In this document: piece by piece, positions 1-12,444 of the stretch | How the letters are laid out: every line of letters begins with the position of its first letter | How positions within the stretch are numbered: position 1 is the first letter of the stretch | NCBI GenBank assembly: GCA_932521025.1 | Contig: OW051470.1 | Location: forward strand, 3,396,501 to 3,460,500 | Direction: 5' to 3' | From: Oscheius onirici | Lineage: Eukaryota; Nematoda; Chromadorea; Rhabditida; Rhabditidae | DNA length: 64,000 nucleotides | Translations under genes and position numbers: made by a program | Notes under the pieces: model-generated | Told to the model about the DNA's origin: nothing | Databases searched by the model: none | What the model saw: only the letters and a program-made list of their open reading frames with translations

Positions 1-572
1 AGCGCGATGGACTCTGTGTGTCTGTCTGTTTGTGGAATTGTCCGTGTTCGCTGATCAGAAGAGAGCGGTAGACTCTCTGTCTGGTCTAAACGGTTCGAAT
101 ACTGTGCCTAAACAATATCTGATTCAGTCCCCTGTCTCTTGATTATCTGAATACTAGAACTACAAGTTTATTTGACGGAATCGAGGGGTATCATGTAGAA
201 ACCGTAGTTTCTTGGAATCCTTCGCCGCTCTCAGGTCTCCACCACTGCCCAGTTTCTTCTCATCCAGCAGGTGACATCCTAACCAAGTAGCGAAGACATC
301 TTCTTGATTGGGATTGTATTATTGTTCGGGTAGACGGCTGCTTGACTTGGTGGAATCACTGTAGAGACGAGCATCGTTGGTGGAGCCATGAAGGTTGACT
401 TGACAATCCCGCTGTGTCGCAGTTTTGGGATAGGAATCCTCTTCTTTCCACATTAGATTCTGACGTTAGCAGAATCACTGAGGAGCGCTTCGACTCTAGA
501 ACTATCGACTCTGTATCTGTACTTTGTCTCTCCGGAATTGACTACCTTGACTCTGACAGGAATTCTTCCCCC
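1..572. other. No recognisable gene
   Basis: I see no gene that I can support here. The stretch is rich in CTCTGT-type pyrimidine runs. A short passage near the start and another near 505-560 look loosely alike, both containing GACTCTGT and GGAATTG, which may be a decayed direct repeat. It ends at the TTAA that opens the repeat copy at 573. Confidence 0.4.
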
Positions 573-1012
573 TTAAAACGAGTGGGTAATCACGGAAATA
601 GGCGGGCTGATTCTATCGTATTTTTGTGCGGCTTTTCAAAATATTTTTATTCCAAAAATAGCGAAAACATCGTTGTTCATCAAATTTCTTTTCTTTCCTA
701 TCTATTTCTCCAGGTAAATCAATCCTTCTGACATAGTACAACGAGAAATAGCAAAAGAAAAAAGTCAATTTAGCGTTGAAACGACATTTTTTACCCAAAA
801 ATATGAAAAACCGGCCATTTTCGTTAATTTCGAAGTATTTTCTTCCATTTTTGCCTTCCACTGACTATTTGCAACATGCTTTTTACGATAAACATCATAT
901 GAACAGACGAAAACGACAAAAAACAGTTAAAACCCCAGTTTGCCTGAAATTTTTGAGTCCGCTGCGCACCAGCTTGCTCGCACGGGCGCAGCCGTTACCC
1001 ACTCGCTTTAAA
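573..1012. mobile_element. TTAA-bounded MITE, family A, copy 1
   Basis: The left end reads TTAAAACGAGTGGGTAA and the right end, read on the other strand, TTAAAGCGAGTGGGTAA. This gives terminal inverted repeats inside TTAA, as in piggyBac-type non-autonomous elements. The interior matches, in inverted orientation, 40808-41377, and its left end also matches the copy inside the RidA intron at 14801-15244 (shared GGCGGGC..GATTCTA). No transposase ORF is visible. The assignment to piggyBac rests only on the TTAA boundary. Confidence 0.75.
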
Positions 1013-1366
1013 GGGACAGTGTTTAATCGATTCAGCATCAAATTTTACATCAGTTACATCTATTTCGACATCAAAATTATTGTGCTTAGGAAAGAAAAAA
1101 ATAATAAAGCACAGAAATGCTTTTTTCACCTTTTCCTTCCAGTTTTGCTAGATTTTTAATATCGGAATGTACGTATCTGATGTAAAATTTGGTGCCGAAT
1201 CGATTAAACATGGTTTGGAACCCAAAAAACGAGTGTAAACCGTCGAAAATGCCAAAATAAAATTTTTTGAATGAGGTTGAAGATCCTCTGCAATCGTGAC
1301 GGAACCAGCGCAATTGGTCTCGCAGCGATTTTTTTCGAAGCCGGAGACACGCTTTAAGATCCCTTA
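1009..1366. mobile_element. Foldback element, family B, copy 1
   Basis: The halves of this stretch are inverted copies of each other around about 1110-1150. TTTAATCGATTCAGCATC on the left pairs with GCCGAATCGATTAAACATGG on the right. The same family occurs at 41378-41869, again directly next to a family A copy. It carries no coding capacity. Confidence 0.65.
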
Positions 1367-1515
1367 TCCCCATTTTTTCTCTCCTTGTCATCGATTTATC
1401 CTCATTCTCAATAGAAATTTATTATATACTCTGTTGTGAGTACGTTTCCGATCATTTCATGCATAAGTTGAACCATGAAGCTCGTCCAAAATTGCTCTAG
1501 CTGTAATTTTCGCGT

Positions 1516-2845
1516 TTATGTTTGCTCTATGATTTTCTCACCGTCTGACTCGGACATATGTATGACTGTTCGAATAATGGCATCTGTAATTAATGTGAGA
1601 AAGCGCAAATTCTTTGCTGTTATCATGTAGAGGCCATCGCAATAGCTGCAATATTGTTTTACTCCTCTGTTGTGTACTGAAATGTGGGATAGGAAAAATT
1701 CGTTATTCTTCTCACATGTATCCGTAATGTAAGCGGTGGGCATGTCGACATCTTGATTTGAATGGAAATAGAATGACGAGTGATCGGCAAACATGTATGG
1801 ATGTAGTCTGAAAGTTTTTAGTGCAAGGCCAAAGTTTACCCACTTGTAAATGTTTTCCATAGAAGTTGAATTCTTGATTGGTAGCGAAATTGGCATGATC
1901 CACGGTCGGAAAGACCAATCATTGACGAGCAACACCGAAGAACGAACGAATGAAGCGATAAAACTGAATAAGCTCGATATTTCTTTAGTTTCCGTTTACC
2001 TGTGAGCAACAATTTCGTCGAATCCTTCTCTAGCTGTGACTTGTATAAAATCCCCCATGTGATTATGCTCCCGCAGTTCAGCAGCAGCACCAGGGAAAAG
2101 CTAAAGAGTTTCCTCTCATTTTCAGAATGAATACCTCTTCAAATTTGTCTGGCATTGATTGCGTGGTTGGAAAGCTGTCAAAGTGAAGCAATCCATCAAG
2201 CACCATTGCTCCAGCCACTGTACAGTTAGATCTCACAATAAGGGGTAGTAGAACTTCTTCCACGAAAGCATGACTTCCAGAAAACGACTAAACTAATTTT
2301 CCTGATTTAGTTGTTTCTAGCCTTACCTGATGTTTCATATCCACGAAAACGTAGATGACGGTGTTTGCTCTTTTGTATAGTCTGTCAAGACTGCCAATAG
2401 CACGCGCCGTCTCTAAAGTTGCTGCCACACCGCTGCCATTATCATCAACGCCGGGACTATCTTCGTGGGTGTCGTAATTGGCTAGAACTATCACCAAGCG
2501 ATCTTCACTTGTTCCATAATGGGGTCCAGCTTGAATAGAAATGATATTTGCTCCTATTTCGTCCTAGAAACTGTTCTCATGCCTATGTTTCCACACTCAC
2601 CGTCTCTTCTGAACTGAACGATTGTGTAAAACTGTTGAGACCCGCTCCTTCCAAAGCTTTTCGTATTCCTGCTCTTGCTGCTAACTTTTCCGTGTCATTG
2701 AATCTGGTAGTTTGGGATTTCGGTTAGGTATAGATGTATACCTTGGAACTGCTAAAAACCTGCTGAGATCGTGCTCAAGTCTATCGACGTCGGCAATTTG
2801 AGCGGAAACATATCCAATGACGAACAAACACAAGTAGCAAGCCAT
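1516..2845 (-). CDS. Secreted M28-family peptidase homologue, probably inactive
   Basis: The spliced product is about 340 residues. It starts with a hydrophobic signal peptide (ATG at 2845, MACYLCLFVIGYVSA). Exons are separated by introns of 34-40 bp. The M28 zinc-peptidase fold is recognisable by PGVDDNGSGVAATLE, by the later LDGLLHFDS, and by ADHSSF plus AYITDT near the C-terminus. Two positions that are normally invariant differ. The first zinc-ligand His of the usual (A/G)HYDT motif is Asn (LANYDT), and the catalytic Glu-Glu pair that normally follows is replaced by Lys-His (FVDMKHQ). The remaining Asp and the last His ligand are kept. I infer a secreted or luminal pseudo-enzyme. I have not placed it in an M28 subgroup. 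It is divergent with separase. Confidence 0.75.
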
Positions 2846-3167
2846 AAATGGGAGATCGGGAAGAACGGAAGCAAGCGGCTATTTGGAACTTCAATAGGCC
2901 TTAATTGTCGGGGTCAAATAAAGATGGAGGAGGGCCGGGCCGTCTCCGTTTGACATATTTGCTCTATGTTTATTGTTCCAATCCGGTTCACGCCTAATTT
3001 CGGAATGATGACCTGTTTCGGTTTTCTATTCTTCTATTTTTGTAGTTAATAACTTATATCGAAAAAATGCTCAGTAAGCCCGCTCTAAACAACTCGCGGC
3101 ATCTTTATAATTTAAAGTCCTCTTTTTCATTCTTTTTGCAATAATTTTTGACTAACTGGTGCTTCAG
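2846..3167. other. Intergenic region between divergent genes
   Basis: This lies between the 5' ends of the M28 homologue (-) and separase (+) and presumably holds both promoters. The only site I can point to is a splice-acceptor-like TGCTTCAG directly before the separase ATG, consistent with a trans-splice acceptor. Confidence 0.4.
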
Positions 3168-6100
3168 ATGCCTCCATTGCTCAGAGGCGACGACTCGGCA
3201 AAGTCCGAGGAACGGATCGAGAAGATTCTTCGTGTAATCGAAGAGTTCGCACAGACGTTGTCAACGGTTCACACTGAGGTATTTTGGGTATTTAGTGCTG
3301 TCCAACGAAGATTCTAGATGTGCGACCACTTCGATCCTGGAGAAGCAAAAACGAACGGATCAAGCGTCTACAAGACAAAATCGGAGCATCGAGAAATTGA
3401 GGACATGAAAATCAAAGAAGCAGCCAAGACTTTCAAGGCCGCACTACAGGGAGCCAAATGGGGGCAGCTGATGCTCAGAGTCTACGTCAGTTTCGATTCA
3501 TTTCGGTTTGTATTAGTTTTGTTTTCAGAAATGCGTCACTTACTGGCTGGAAAAATTGTCGCCTGTGTTTGCCGCTAAGAAGCAGTCGTCCAGTATCATC
3601 GAGACAGTAATGCCCATCCCCTTCAAACTGGCTGCCATAATGTTCCTCTCTGGTGATGTTAGTTTATTTCATTCCGCTGTTTTCTCATGCTCTTGTTTTC
3701 AGTATTACAAAGCTTGCAATCTGCTCAAAACGTGTCTAACTCTCCAGCCGACCAATGGAGTCGCGCGCTCACTTTTGCTACGCTGGTCGGTTTTCCTTGG
3801 AGAGACGGCAATCTTGGAGAAACGCTACGAATATGAGACCAAGATGGAGAAGTATTACAAGGAGACTGGCGCGTACAAAGACCGCTTACTGCAGCTCGTC
3901 AAGACGTGCAAAGATTATGGCGACTTTTACCGCAACAAAAATGTTGTACGTTTATTACTGTGTTAGTTCTCATCACTACTTTACAGGAGAAGCCCACCGA
4001 ATCTCTTCTGGCGGAAAAAGCGGAATTGGAAGCCAAAAAAGAGAGTACTTTCGCAGCTGTCGAACACGAGTCGCTATTGTACTACATCTTGTCGCACTTC
4101 AACAAAGTCTCAAATGTTTGCGAAGTGCGTAACTTTGACATATTCTCTTGTAATCTACCAATTTTCAGACTACCCTCGACTCGATGTACTGTCTACAACA
4201 GCGCTATGGCAAGTGTGACAGTCTGTTAAAGAATCGCCTTCGAGGAGTCACTCATGATAATCAGAGACTAGACATGATCACCGTTATGAACGATCACATC
4301 AACTGCCGTAAGTTCATTTTCTTTGCTTTCCCATATAAAACGTTTTTAGTAGAAGCCTTTGCCGCTTTTGCGGAGTATAGTGATTCGATAAGAGATCTGG
4401 CCATCGAGAGTTACAACCTGGGATTCACGAGGGAGGCTTCAGCTTACGCAGAGGCCAATCTCAAAGTGGCCATGAAGCTTGGCAGTTTCCCTAAGTAGGC
4501 TGGATTGATTTTCAATCGAATCTATTGTGTTTAGGGTCATTCAAATGGCCAATCTGTCAGCATTGGCTACAATGGACGTAAATCCGGACTCTGCGACAAT
4601 CTCACTAGATGCCCTGAAAACTCGGATACATACATTGGCCACCAACATAAGAATCGAGTCGGTTTCAACATGTCAGTCTCCTGCACGCCAAGTTCTCCAA
4701 AAGCTGCAGGACTCGTTCGATGAGCTTCGGCTAACAGAGTACCTTTTTCATCCAAACTTGAACATAGTCGTCTTTTTTTCAGCAATGTTTCGCTCTTGAG
4801 AAGATTACACGACTTCAAAAAAGACTGCGACTGCGAGCTCTGCCAGTTTTACATCAGTAACAAGGAATTCGCCTTGGATTATAACTTCTCAATCATCTTA
4901 TATCATGATTTCGCCGACCTTTTCATTCAGCAGATGAACACGCAGTTCGGCGAATTCCGCGAAGTGGTCAATTTTGAACAGTGCATGCTCATTGGCAAGA
5001 AACTCCGGATGGTAGATATTTCAGTTGCAAAAGTTATATTCTGTTTTTTAGAAACCGCCAATCTGGATGTGTGAAGTCTATAGTCTAGCAGCTGTCAAAT
5101 GGCTTCGTCTATGTGAATCCCAAGGCCGGGAATATCTCCGCGACACGAAGAAGTCCACTTTGAGAAGTATCGTACTGGAACAAGTAATCAGGGTATATTT
5201 TTTTTTTGCACTCTTAAATGTTCCTTCAGTTCAAACAATACGATCCCTACCGGCAGGTTTCGTACTATCTGGCTTGTCTACAGACGAAGCGCCGCGACGT
5301 TGTCGGTGATACGAGTGTTCTGCCCTATTTCTGGATGAAGTCAAGTGACGAAAACACGGACGAAAAGGAGACGACAAGCAGTACTGAACTATCTCCAAAG
5401 ATTGAAACTGCTGTAGCCGAAGCTCTCAAAGAATACGGGCACTATTCTCATCTGCTATATCGGAATTGGCGCTTCCCAGTTTGTACATTCATTGCCAGAT
5501 TCTGTAAAGATCCATGGACGTCAGCCACCATGTGGGCGGAATCGACTGTGCTGCAAACAAGGTTCAATTCACATTTATCATTTTCTCATTGCTTCGCTGC
5601 AGAGCCAGTGCACGCCAAGTTTCCGGCAAAATTCAACATCTAGTCTTCCAACGGTCGTCTTCGTTCGAATCACTGGTCAAGCAGCTCCCTCGCGACTTCA
5701 CAGTTATACAGCTTGCGGTCGACGACGACGGAAATTTGTTCCTGATCAAGCTGTACTCTGAACGAGCTCCGATTATCATTCCTCTTGCACATGGCGACAA
5801 AGTTAGACCATTTGTATCTATCTAATCCTCCTGATTTTAGCTGAAAAGAGTTCACAAAGGAATGGTAAACGTCATCAAAGCCAACGATGCAAGTATGCTC
5901 AGTACAAAGGAGAGCAGAACACCGGCGGAATTCTGGGCCAAGAGACGAGAAGTCGACGCCAAACTGAAATCTCTGGTCGTAAATCTTCAGGGCTACATCT
6001 TCCGCTATTTCTCGGCATTTCTTCTCCCAAGTCATTCATTGGCCCCTAGGGGAAAAGAGGTATATATCTTGCTTTTGAAATATGCCAACTCTTTGCAGTG

Positions 6101-7290
6101 CGCACGCGATTTGGTCAGCCGCGTCTTCACAGACGGCTGCAGCTTTGACCTGAAGATGGCGGAAGAACTTGTGAGCATTTGCTATCAAGTAGATTACGAT
6201 ACCTGGAAGTCGACAGTCGCTGGAGTGGGAACACTCTGTTATCTTCCCTCTGAAAAAATCAAACTGCTTCAAAAAGAATACTCGGCTCTTTCGCAAAAAC
6301 TCAAAGGCAAAGGAGTCATCAACAAGGAGGCCATTTCATACACGTTCCTCGCTACTTGTCCAGTTAGTTGTTTACAAGATTTCGTAAACTTTTTTCGCAG
6401 ATTCTATCGATGTGTCCTCTAGAAGCTCTGGATGTCTTCGCAGCTCATCCACACGTCGGTCGAATCGTATCTATTCATTCCTTATTCCGGCAAGTGATCA
6501 AGAACCCCAGTGTATGCTTCATTCCCGTTTTTCAATCGATTGATCTTCAGCATCCGCGGGAAGTCAATGTAGGAAATTCCTTCTATCTCCTCGACCCGGA
6601 CAATAATCTTCTCGCCACGCAGAAACGGATGAAAGACTTCCTACAAACCGTTAGTTTGGTCTTTTGATGTGTTTACTTATTTAATTTAAGTTCGACATGA
6701 AAGGAATCGTCGGCGGAGCTCCAGCTCCCGCAGAACTCAAAAACATTCTTCAAGAACGCGACATTCTATTGTAAACGTCTTCATTTTCTAAACAAACAAT
6801 AGTTTCAGCTTTTTGGGACACGGAAGCGGCTCGAAGCACATGCCGAAGAAGATCATCAAAGAGAGCACTTGCAATGCCGTTTCAGTCCTTATGGGCTGTA
6901 GCAGGTTCTTTTTATCAATATTTCCCATAAACAGGGGTTTTAGTGTTGCTCTTGACTATGATGGTCCAGGCCTCGATGGGAAAAGTGTAGTTTACGACTA
7001 TACCGTCGCTCAATGTCCAGCCGTAATCGGGTGCCTTTGGATTGTTACCGACGGCGAAATAGACCGCTTCTTCATGTCAATGGTAACATTTTTCTTTAAA
7101 AACATCTAAATGAAAACTTTAGGTCGAATTCTGCTTCCAATCGGACAAAAATACTACTCTCAACGACGGTCGGCGACGATTGAGAAGTCTTCTCGAGGCA
7201 ATGAGAAAAGCCAGATCGCTGTCTAAACTTCCATATCTTACTGGTGCGTCTGTCGTCAACTACGGTCTTTCCGTTACCTCTTGTGAATAG
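3168..7290 (+). CDS. sep-1: Separase, the cysteine protease that cleaves cohesin
   Basis: Separase opens the cohesin ring at anaphase by cutting its kleisin subunit. The gene has about 17 introns of 40-50 bp and encodes roughly 1,100 residues, close to the length of worm separases. The N-terminal two thirds is a divergent helical-repeat region. The C-terminal clan CD protease domain is clear. It has a FYLLDP motif about 60 residues before the catalytic His in FLGHGSGSKH (near 6815-6845), then the catalytic Cys in LMGCSS, split by an intron near 6905-6945. It ends with the conserved GASVVNYGL motif. The ATG follows a TTCAG acceptor directly. An intron donor near the last codons could extend the C-terminus, so the stop at 7288 is the simplest reading. 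Separases are normally held inactive by securin; no securin is visible here. Confidence 0.9.
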
Positions 7291-7719
7291 TTTTTATACG
7301 CTTACTTTATACGGGTGCATTCTAGATCTCTTTGTATGCCAATTTCTATTTTACATGAATTTTACCCTGTTTCTTGAACCTTTTCCCATAATGTCCCCAG
7401 ACAAAGAACTGTCGATTATTGCTATCCTTCCGAATTTCCATATCCGCGGTAGCCTAGTTGTAAGATCGCAACCTGGATATTGTTTTTCAGATTTTTTCTC
7501 GACGTCCGGTCTCCTGCAATTTACGTGTTCAAACAGACTTTCCCATCACACTTTCGTCGTTCTTTGGACATTTGTCACCAGGATGCCCGTTCATGAAGAA
7601 CATTGCCGGAAAGAAGTTCGAACAACGGGCTTCAACGGTCAAGAAGAGGGAGGGAAAGCAGCAGTACCAGAAGGAATAGATTTCGTTGAGAATCCAATCA
7701 GTTTATCAAATTGGACAAT
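7291..7719. other. Intergenic, possible unassigned small exons
   Basis: This lies between the convergent separase and ZNF830-like genes. From about 7489 an open frame reads through to a TAG near 7671 and ends in a basic tail (KKREGKQQYQKE). It could be an exon of a small gene or an alternative end of separase. I do not recognise the protein and find no convincing start. Confidence 0.25.
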
Positions 7720-8601
7720 CTAGATAATTTGATGAGATCTCCAGTCGTTCAAATCAATGTCTTCGATATCCTCGTTGTCGCTCTCTTCTTCCTTTTTTCG
7801 ATTCATTTTCTAAGTTTAAAAATTCGAAAAGAATGAGGAAAGACTTACCTGGTTTAGAAGTTGTTCTTTGCGTATTTCCAACTCGTTCAAGCGTTTCAAT
7901 TCGGCCAATTGCTCATCGATATTGAGCAAATCCCGCTGTCTAGCTTCTCTTTCCGCCTCTTCTTCTAATTTCAGCTGTTCTTCCGTCTGCTCGACATTTA
8001 CTTCGCTCATGAACTTATCGAATTCTTTGTCAATTTGGACACGATGATCGACTGCTTCTCTGACCTAATTTTTGGTTTGGATAACATAAAAAAGACAAAT
8101 ACCATGCTATCCTTTTTCTTGTCGTCGAAAAAGCCAACAGGAACGCCTTCGATAACATTTGACGACTGGATTCTGTTCAGTTTTTCGGTATCTTGCATTC
8201 GATCTTTCTGCCATGGAGTTTGGACCCTATAACATTTTTAAGAAAAAAATATAGGAAATACTGACTCTAGAGGTGCCTCAACTCCGTCCCCGAAGAAATC
8301 GGCAGGAATTGAACTATTCGACGTCGTTGCCTCAACTGCTCCCTTCGTCTTTTTTGCTGCTGGAGCTCCATTTGCAGGGGCCGCGATTCGTTTCGGCGGA
8401 GCTGTCAGCTGCTTCTTCTTGGCCTCCACTGCGTCCTTGTGCTTCCGTCCATTTTGATGAGCCAGCCAGGCATTTTGCTTCACCTAAATTTATAATTTTC
8501 TGCATCAAAAGAAAAATAACCTGTAAATTGCAAATGAGACATTGAACTTGGCCATTGACGGCCAACTTGGCAATTGCCGGATTCAGCTTCAGGTCAGACA
8601 T
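7720..8601 (-). CDS. ZNF830-like zinc-finger protein
   Basis: The product has about 230 residues in five exons. Near residue 20 is a single matrin/U1-type C2H2 finger, with CLIC followed by HQNGRKHK across the first intron. A low-complexity Ala/Pro/Lys stretch, a short conserved block (VPVGFFDD) and a strongly charged coiled coil rich in Glu, Arg and Leu follow. It ends in an acidic tail with DLNDWRS. This order, and especially the FFDD block and the final DWR motif, is that of ZNF830 (CCDC16), a nuclear protein linked to pre-mRNA splicing and genome stability. The start is the first ATG in frame. The promoter would lie in the 400 bp separating it from the NADAR gene on the same strand. Confidence 0.75.
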
Positions 8602-8997
8602 TCTGAACCAGACCGTTTCTGTTGTCAGCGTTTACAAGCAAAAATGGAGAAACCTGCATAGAATTTCAACGAGTATTTTGAAATAATTCATTTTCAATTG
8701 TTTAAAAGAGATGACAAATGAGAGATCACTAAGTTTGGAGACATAGAAATCAAGCTAAATCGCGAGGTAACTAAATGTGCTACCAGACGAGTTTTTAACT
8801 AGGAAATAGGAGAAATAGAGAAAATAACCGTAAAAGCGATATCTACTGACCAGACGGATCGTTTTAGGGTGGACAAAGATGCAAAATGATGAGATACCGG
8901 GAAATACAAATCTGGAATGTACTACACACGGTGTAGCACCAAAATGGAAAAGATATGCAAGATAGACACTTTTGGTGCCACCAGTATGGAATCGGGT
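8602..8997. other. Intergenic region between two minus-strand genes
   Basis: This holds the 3' region of the NADAR gene and the 5' region of the ZNF830-like gene. I see no other gene or repeat. The 400-bp spacing is longer than in typical worm operons. Confidence 0.4.
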
Positions 8998-11900
8998 TCA
9001 ATCCTCGTCGCTCGATAGAATTTCTCCTTCTGAGAGTTCCTCGTCGGGAGGACGTGGTGCCTGAAATTTTTTTCAAGATATAAGAAAGGGGACAAACCTT
9101 TGGTACTTTTGAAGCTGGAGGAGGCGGAGTAGGCTCTTTTTTCTTTTTTGGCGGAGTTCTATCGATAATCTCACGTTCACGATCTCTCTCTCGATCGCCA
9201 CGATCTCTACGATAAGGAGATCTCCGTCTGTGACTGTCGTCTCTCCTGTTGAATCGTTCTATCGGCGAACGAGCACGGCGTGGAATCTGACAGAATAAAT
9301 TTACAAAACTGAATAAAAATGCCTTGAAATCGGATTCGTAGACCCTTTTCGGAGGAGTTCGCTCTTTTCGTCTCTCCGGCACAGCTTGATCCCGACCAGC
9401 TGGAGCTCGTCCCTCGGCTCGATTTCTAGTGTCCTCCAGAGTTCTTCTCAAGGTTTGTAATCTCGTCACTTCGTGAGAGAACATTCCCATATGAGCGTGT
9501 TGTGCCTCGATACGGGTCAGACTTCTCTTTAATTTCAGGGCCATATGCATAAATGCGGCTCGAAGATCGTCCGTATCGTAAGGATATAAATCCGTATCTC
9601 GTATCTAAAAGGAGTCTTTTAAAAGGAACAAGAAGTGTCTAACCTTAAGTCTTTTCTCCTCGATCACATGTACAATTTCCATGATTCTTTCCTGATCTAC
9701 CGTGACCAGTCTGGGAGGACGCTTCTTGTAGGAAGCCATGGCCAAAAGATTCAATTCGGGCTTGTCCTTTGCGAGAACGAATAGTGGATCTTAAATAAGT
9801 AAGTAAGTAAACTTACAAAGAAAACTAACTGATGAAGAGACTCGTGTAGTTGTAACTGTCGAGAACGTCGAATGTCTCTGAAGCCATCATGTTTTCCGCC
9901 GGAGAATCTGTTCCCAAAATACTCTCGATACCTGCAAATAGAAATTATTTTAGAAAAAAATCTTACTGATTGGAAGGACTGGTAACGAGTCGGGAAAAAC
10001 ACCTCGTAGCGTGAATTCTCTTCTGAGCTGCATCAAAATAACGCCGAGCCGATTTCCTCCGAGATACGGGGGTCTGAAGGCAAGAGGAAGAAGACAGAGT
10101 TCTAGTAGCTTGTCCGTTCCGAGATCACATGTTTGACACCAGACTCGAAGGTCCTGTTCACGCATTCCAATGCAGAGTTCTGATTCGATGGAGCTGAATC
10201 GGGCACAATAGACGAGGAGAGCATCTCCAGTGTCAATTAGGGCTCGTAGAATAGCTGGATGCTGCTCGAGCATAATCTTCATTCCGTCATAGATAGCCTG
10301 AATCGATTTATTGAGAAAAGTATAAGAAAATGAAGAAAACAAGTAAAAAAGTTACCTTTTGCCGTCTCTCCATCCACCAGCTCTGCTCTCTGTCCATTAC
10401 CCTCCCTCTGAATTCAATCGTCTGGTGAAGTCGTTCCCAGACTTCGACAGATGACAACCCAGGCTCGAGCAAATATTCACGATCTTCTCGATTGAAGTTG
10501 AAAAAACTGAATCGATGGAATATTACGGGTTTCGAACAAAACCTTACTTTATGGCCTGGATAGCGACGAAATGTGCGGGGCTTCTAAGAGGTTGCTCGTC
10601 AATCTTGATTTCGGCTGGATACAGTGGATGAAAGACGGATTCGGCAGTGAAACAGATCATGTGCTGCGAAATGGTCGACAGACTCGTCGTAATTGGAGAG
10701 ATCTAACAGTTTACAATAGTGAATTTCTTTAGTAATTCTGTACCAGCGGAATCCGATCATTCGACTTTTGTGCGAATCTCTCTCGCAGTTCCATTAGTAA
10801 CAGACCTGTTTTGTTGCCTTTTATATGGGCTACTGTTTTGCTTATTTTGTCGTCCTGAAAATCAAAATATTGAATAAAGGTAAAAAAAAAACCAACTTTG
10901 TCAATCATCCAGTTGACGAGAGTTTCTGGGGAGACGTATTTTTTCGTCAGAAGATGTTGCAATTCATATTCTGAACTACTACAACACCACATGAGATCTC
11001 CGTCTGAATTGGGATTGTTGGGTGAGAAGTATAGTAAAAAACGGACAAGAACAATCGATGATGATGGCATTTCCGGTACTGAGAAGCAGTTGGGCAAGAT
11101 AGTCATGCTGATTGAACTGAAATAAATTGTCAGCTGGAAGATAGAACTAGACTACCTTTTTGCGCATGGCCGATTGCCTCCAACGATCTATTTTGGACAC
11201 TTTGCTCTCGACATCTTCCAAATCAATCTTCAAAACGTAAAAGTATAACAGAAAAATAAGAGACGCACCCCGGCCTTTTCGATGATTTTATAGGCGACTT
11301 TTCCTACATCTAAAGGACTCACACACGTTTGGATTTTCTCAACAGCTGTGTCGTCGAGTTTAAACGCATAGAGGAGCTAAAAACTTGTTATATTAAGAAG
11401 AAAATAGATTATCTACCTTTTCGTAAACGTAGTGCTCGACGGATCGATAAGTGTCGTTTTTAATCGTTATCGGCAGCGCAAAATAGTTACTTAGAGGACG
11501 AAAGATGCCCTGAAACTGAACTTAACAAACAACTAAAACTTGGTTACCTGTAGAGAGATGATAAGGTCGCTGACTTTGATTTTAACGGGATTGTCATCGT
11601 CGTCAAGAGAAAGACCGTCTACTTCTACAGGTTTTTTGGCCAGCAAAGACCGGCGTCGCTGTTCTTTCAAGTCTCTTCGGACCCACATGAGGTAAAATCT
11701 AATGCCTTTCTACTGACTTTGAAATATAAAAAAAACAAACCCCAATTTGTTTTCTCCGAGAGCATGATGACGAAGATGTTCATTCCGGTACCAGTACATG
11801 ATCGTATTCGAGTCGACCTTCTCCCTCTTCATCCATTCCATAAAACGGGGCTCGTCCATTCCTTTAAGTTTTTTTTTATTTTTCAGAACAAAAACTATCA

Positions 11901-12444
11901 AACCTATGCCAAGCTCCTTGTCATTCGGATCACAGACTATGAGAAGAGCGTCACGAGTATCAAGCAGCGTTTTTTCGAAAGCTGAAAATTTCTGATGAAT
12001 CAAATAGTTGAAAAGAACTAATTTTCGAAGGAAAACCTACTTTTGTCTTGCTTGACTCGGATATTCAGTCCCATCATGGTGTACGAGGCTCGACTGTCCT
12101 GCAGGTACTTGGCGAGCGTGTCCATATCGTACCCATGAGGCATATTTTCTTGAAGGAGCTCATGTGCCTACAGAAACTTTTACAAAAATGGGATAGATGC
12201 ATACTTTTGCTGGAACTTCGCTGGAAGAGACACACAAAAGGTCAAGTATGATGTGATCTGGCACGCCGAGTTGGCTTAAAATCATCGAATGGGTGTAGTG
12301 AACTGTAGATGGGTATCTAAACATTGCCTTAAACAAGGAAAATGGAATAAACTACCTTTTGCCGTCATCTTTAATGGCGTAGCTGTAACCGCAATGGAGC
12401 ACGTCAGATTCATTCCCGACAAGCACGATTTTCCCTTCATCCAT
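8998..12444 (-). CDS. Triple NADAR-domain protein with an Arg/Ser-rich tail
   Basis: NADAR folds are N-glycosidases. Known members (YbiA-like) process riboflavin intermediates or remove ADP-ribose from guanine. Splicing about 15 short introns gives roughly 950 residues with three NADAR-like units. Unit 1 runs from the N-terminus (YPSTVHYTHSMI) to GENKLGFYLMWVRRDL. Unit 2 runs from LSNYFALPI and YRSVEHYVYEKL to GNKTGLLLMELRERF. Unit 3 runs from SPAHFVAIQAIKFF to GGNRLGVILMQLRREF. The final G(E/N/G)N(K/R)xGxxLMxxR helix is the best family mark. Only unit 2 retains the EHY motif expected near the substrate pocket, so units 1 and 3 may be inactive. The last 200 residues are basic, Pro-rich and RD/RE-repeat rich, resembling nuclear splicing proteins, and end in an acidic LSSDED. 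The ATG at 12444 follows a TTTTTTGCAG acceptor. The number of domains is solid; the function is inferred. Confidence 0.75.

Noticed and set aside
60-115. GGTTCGAATAC near 91 as a tRNA B-box
   Set aside because: No complementary acceptor, D or anticodon stems could be drawn around it.
7244-7723. Long open frame overlapping the separase 3' end
   Set aside because: Its first part is antiphase to the separase C-terminal motif and the translation shows no conserved features.
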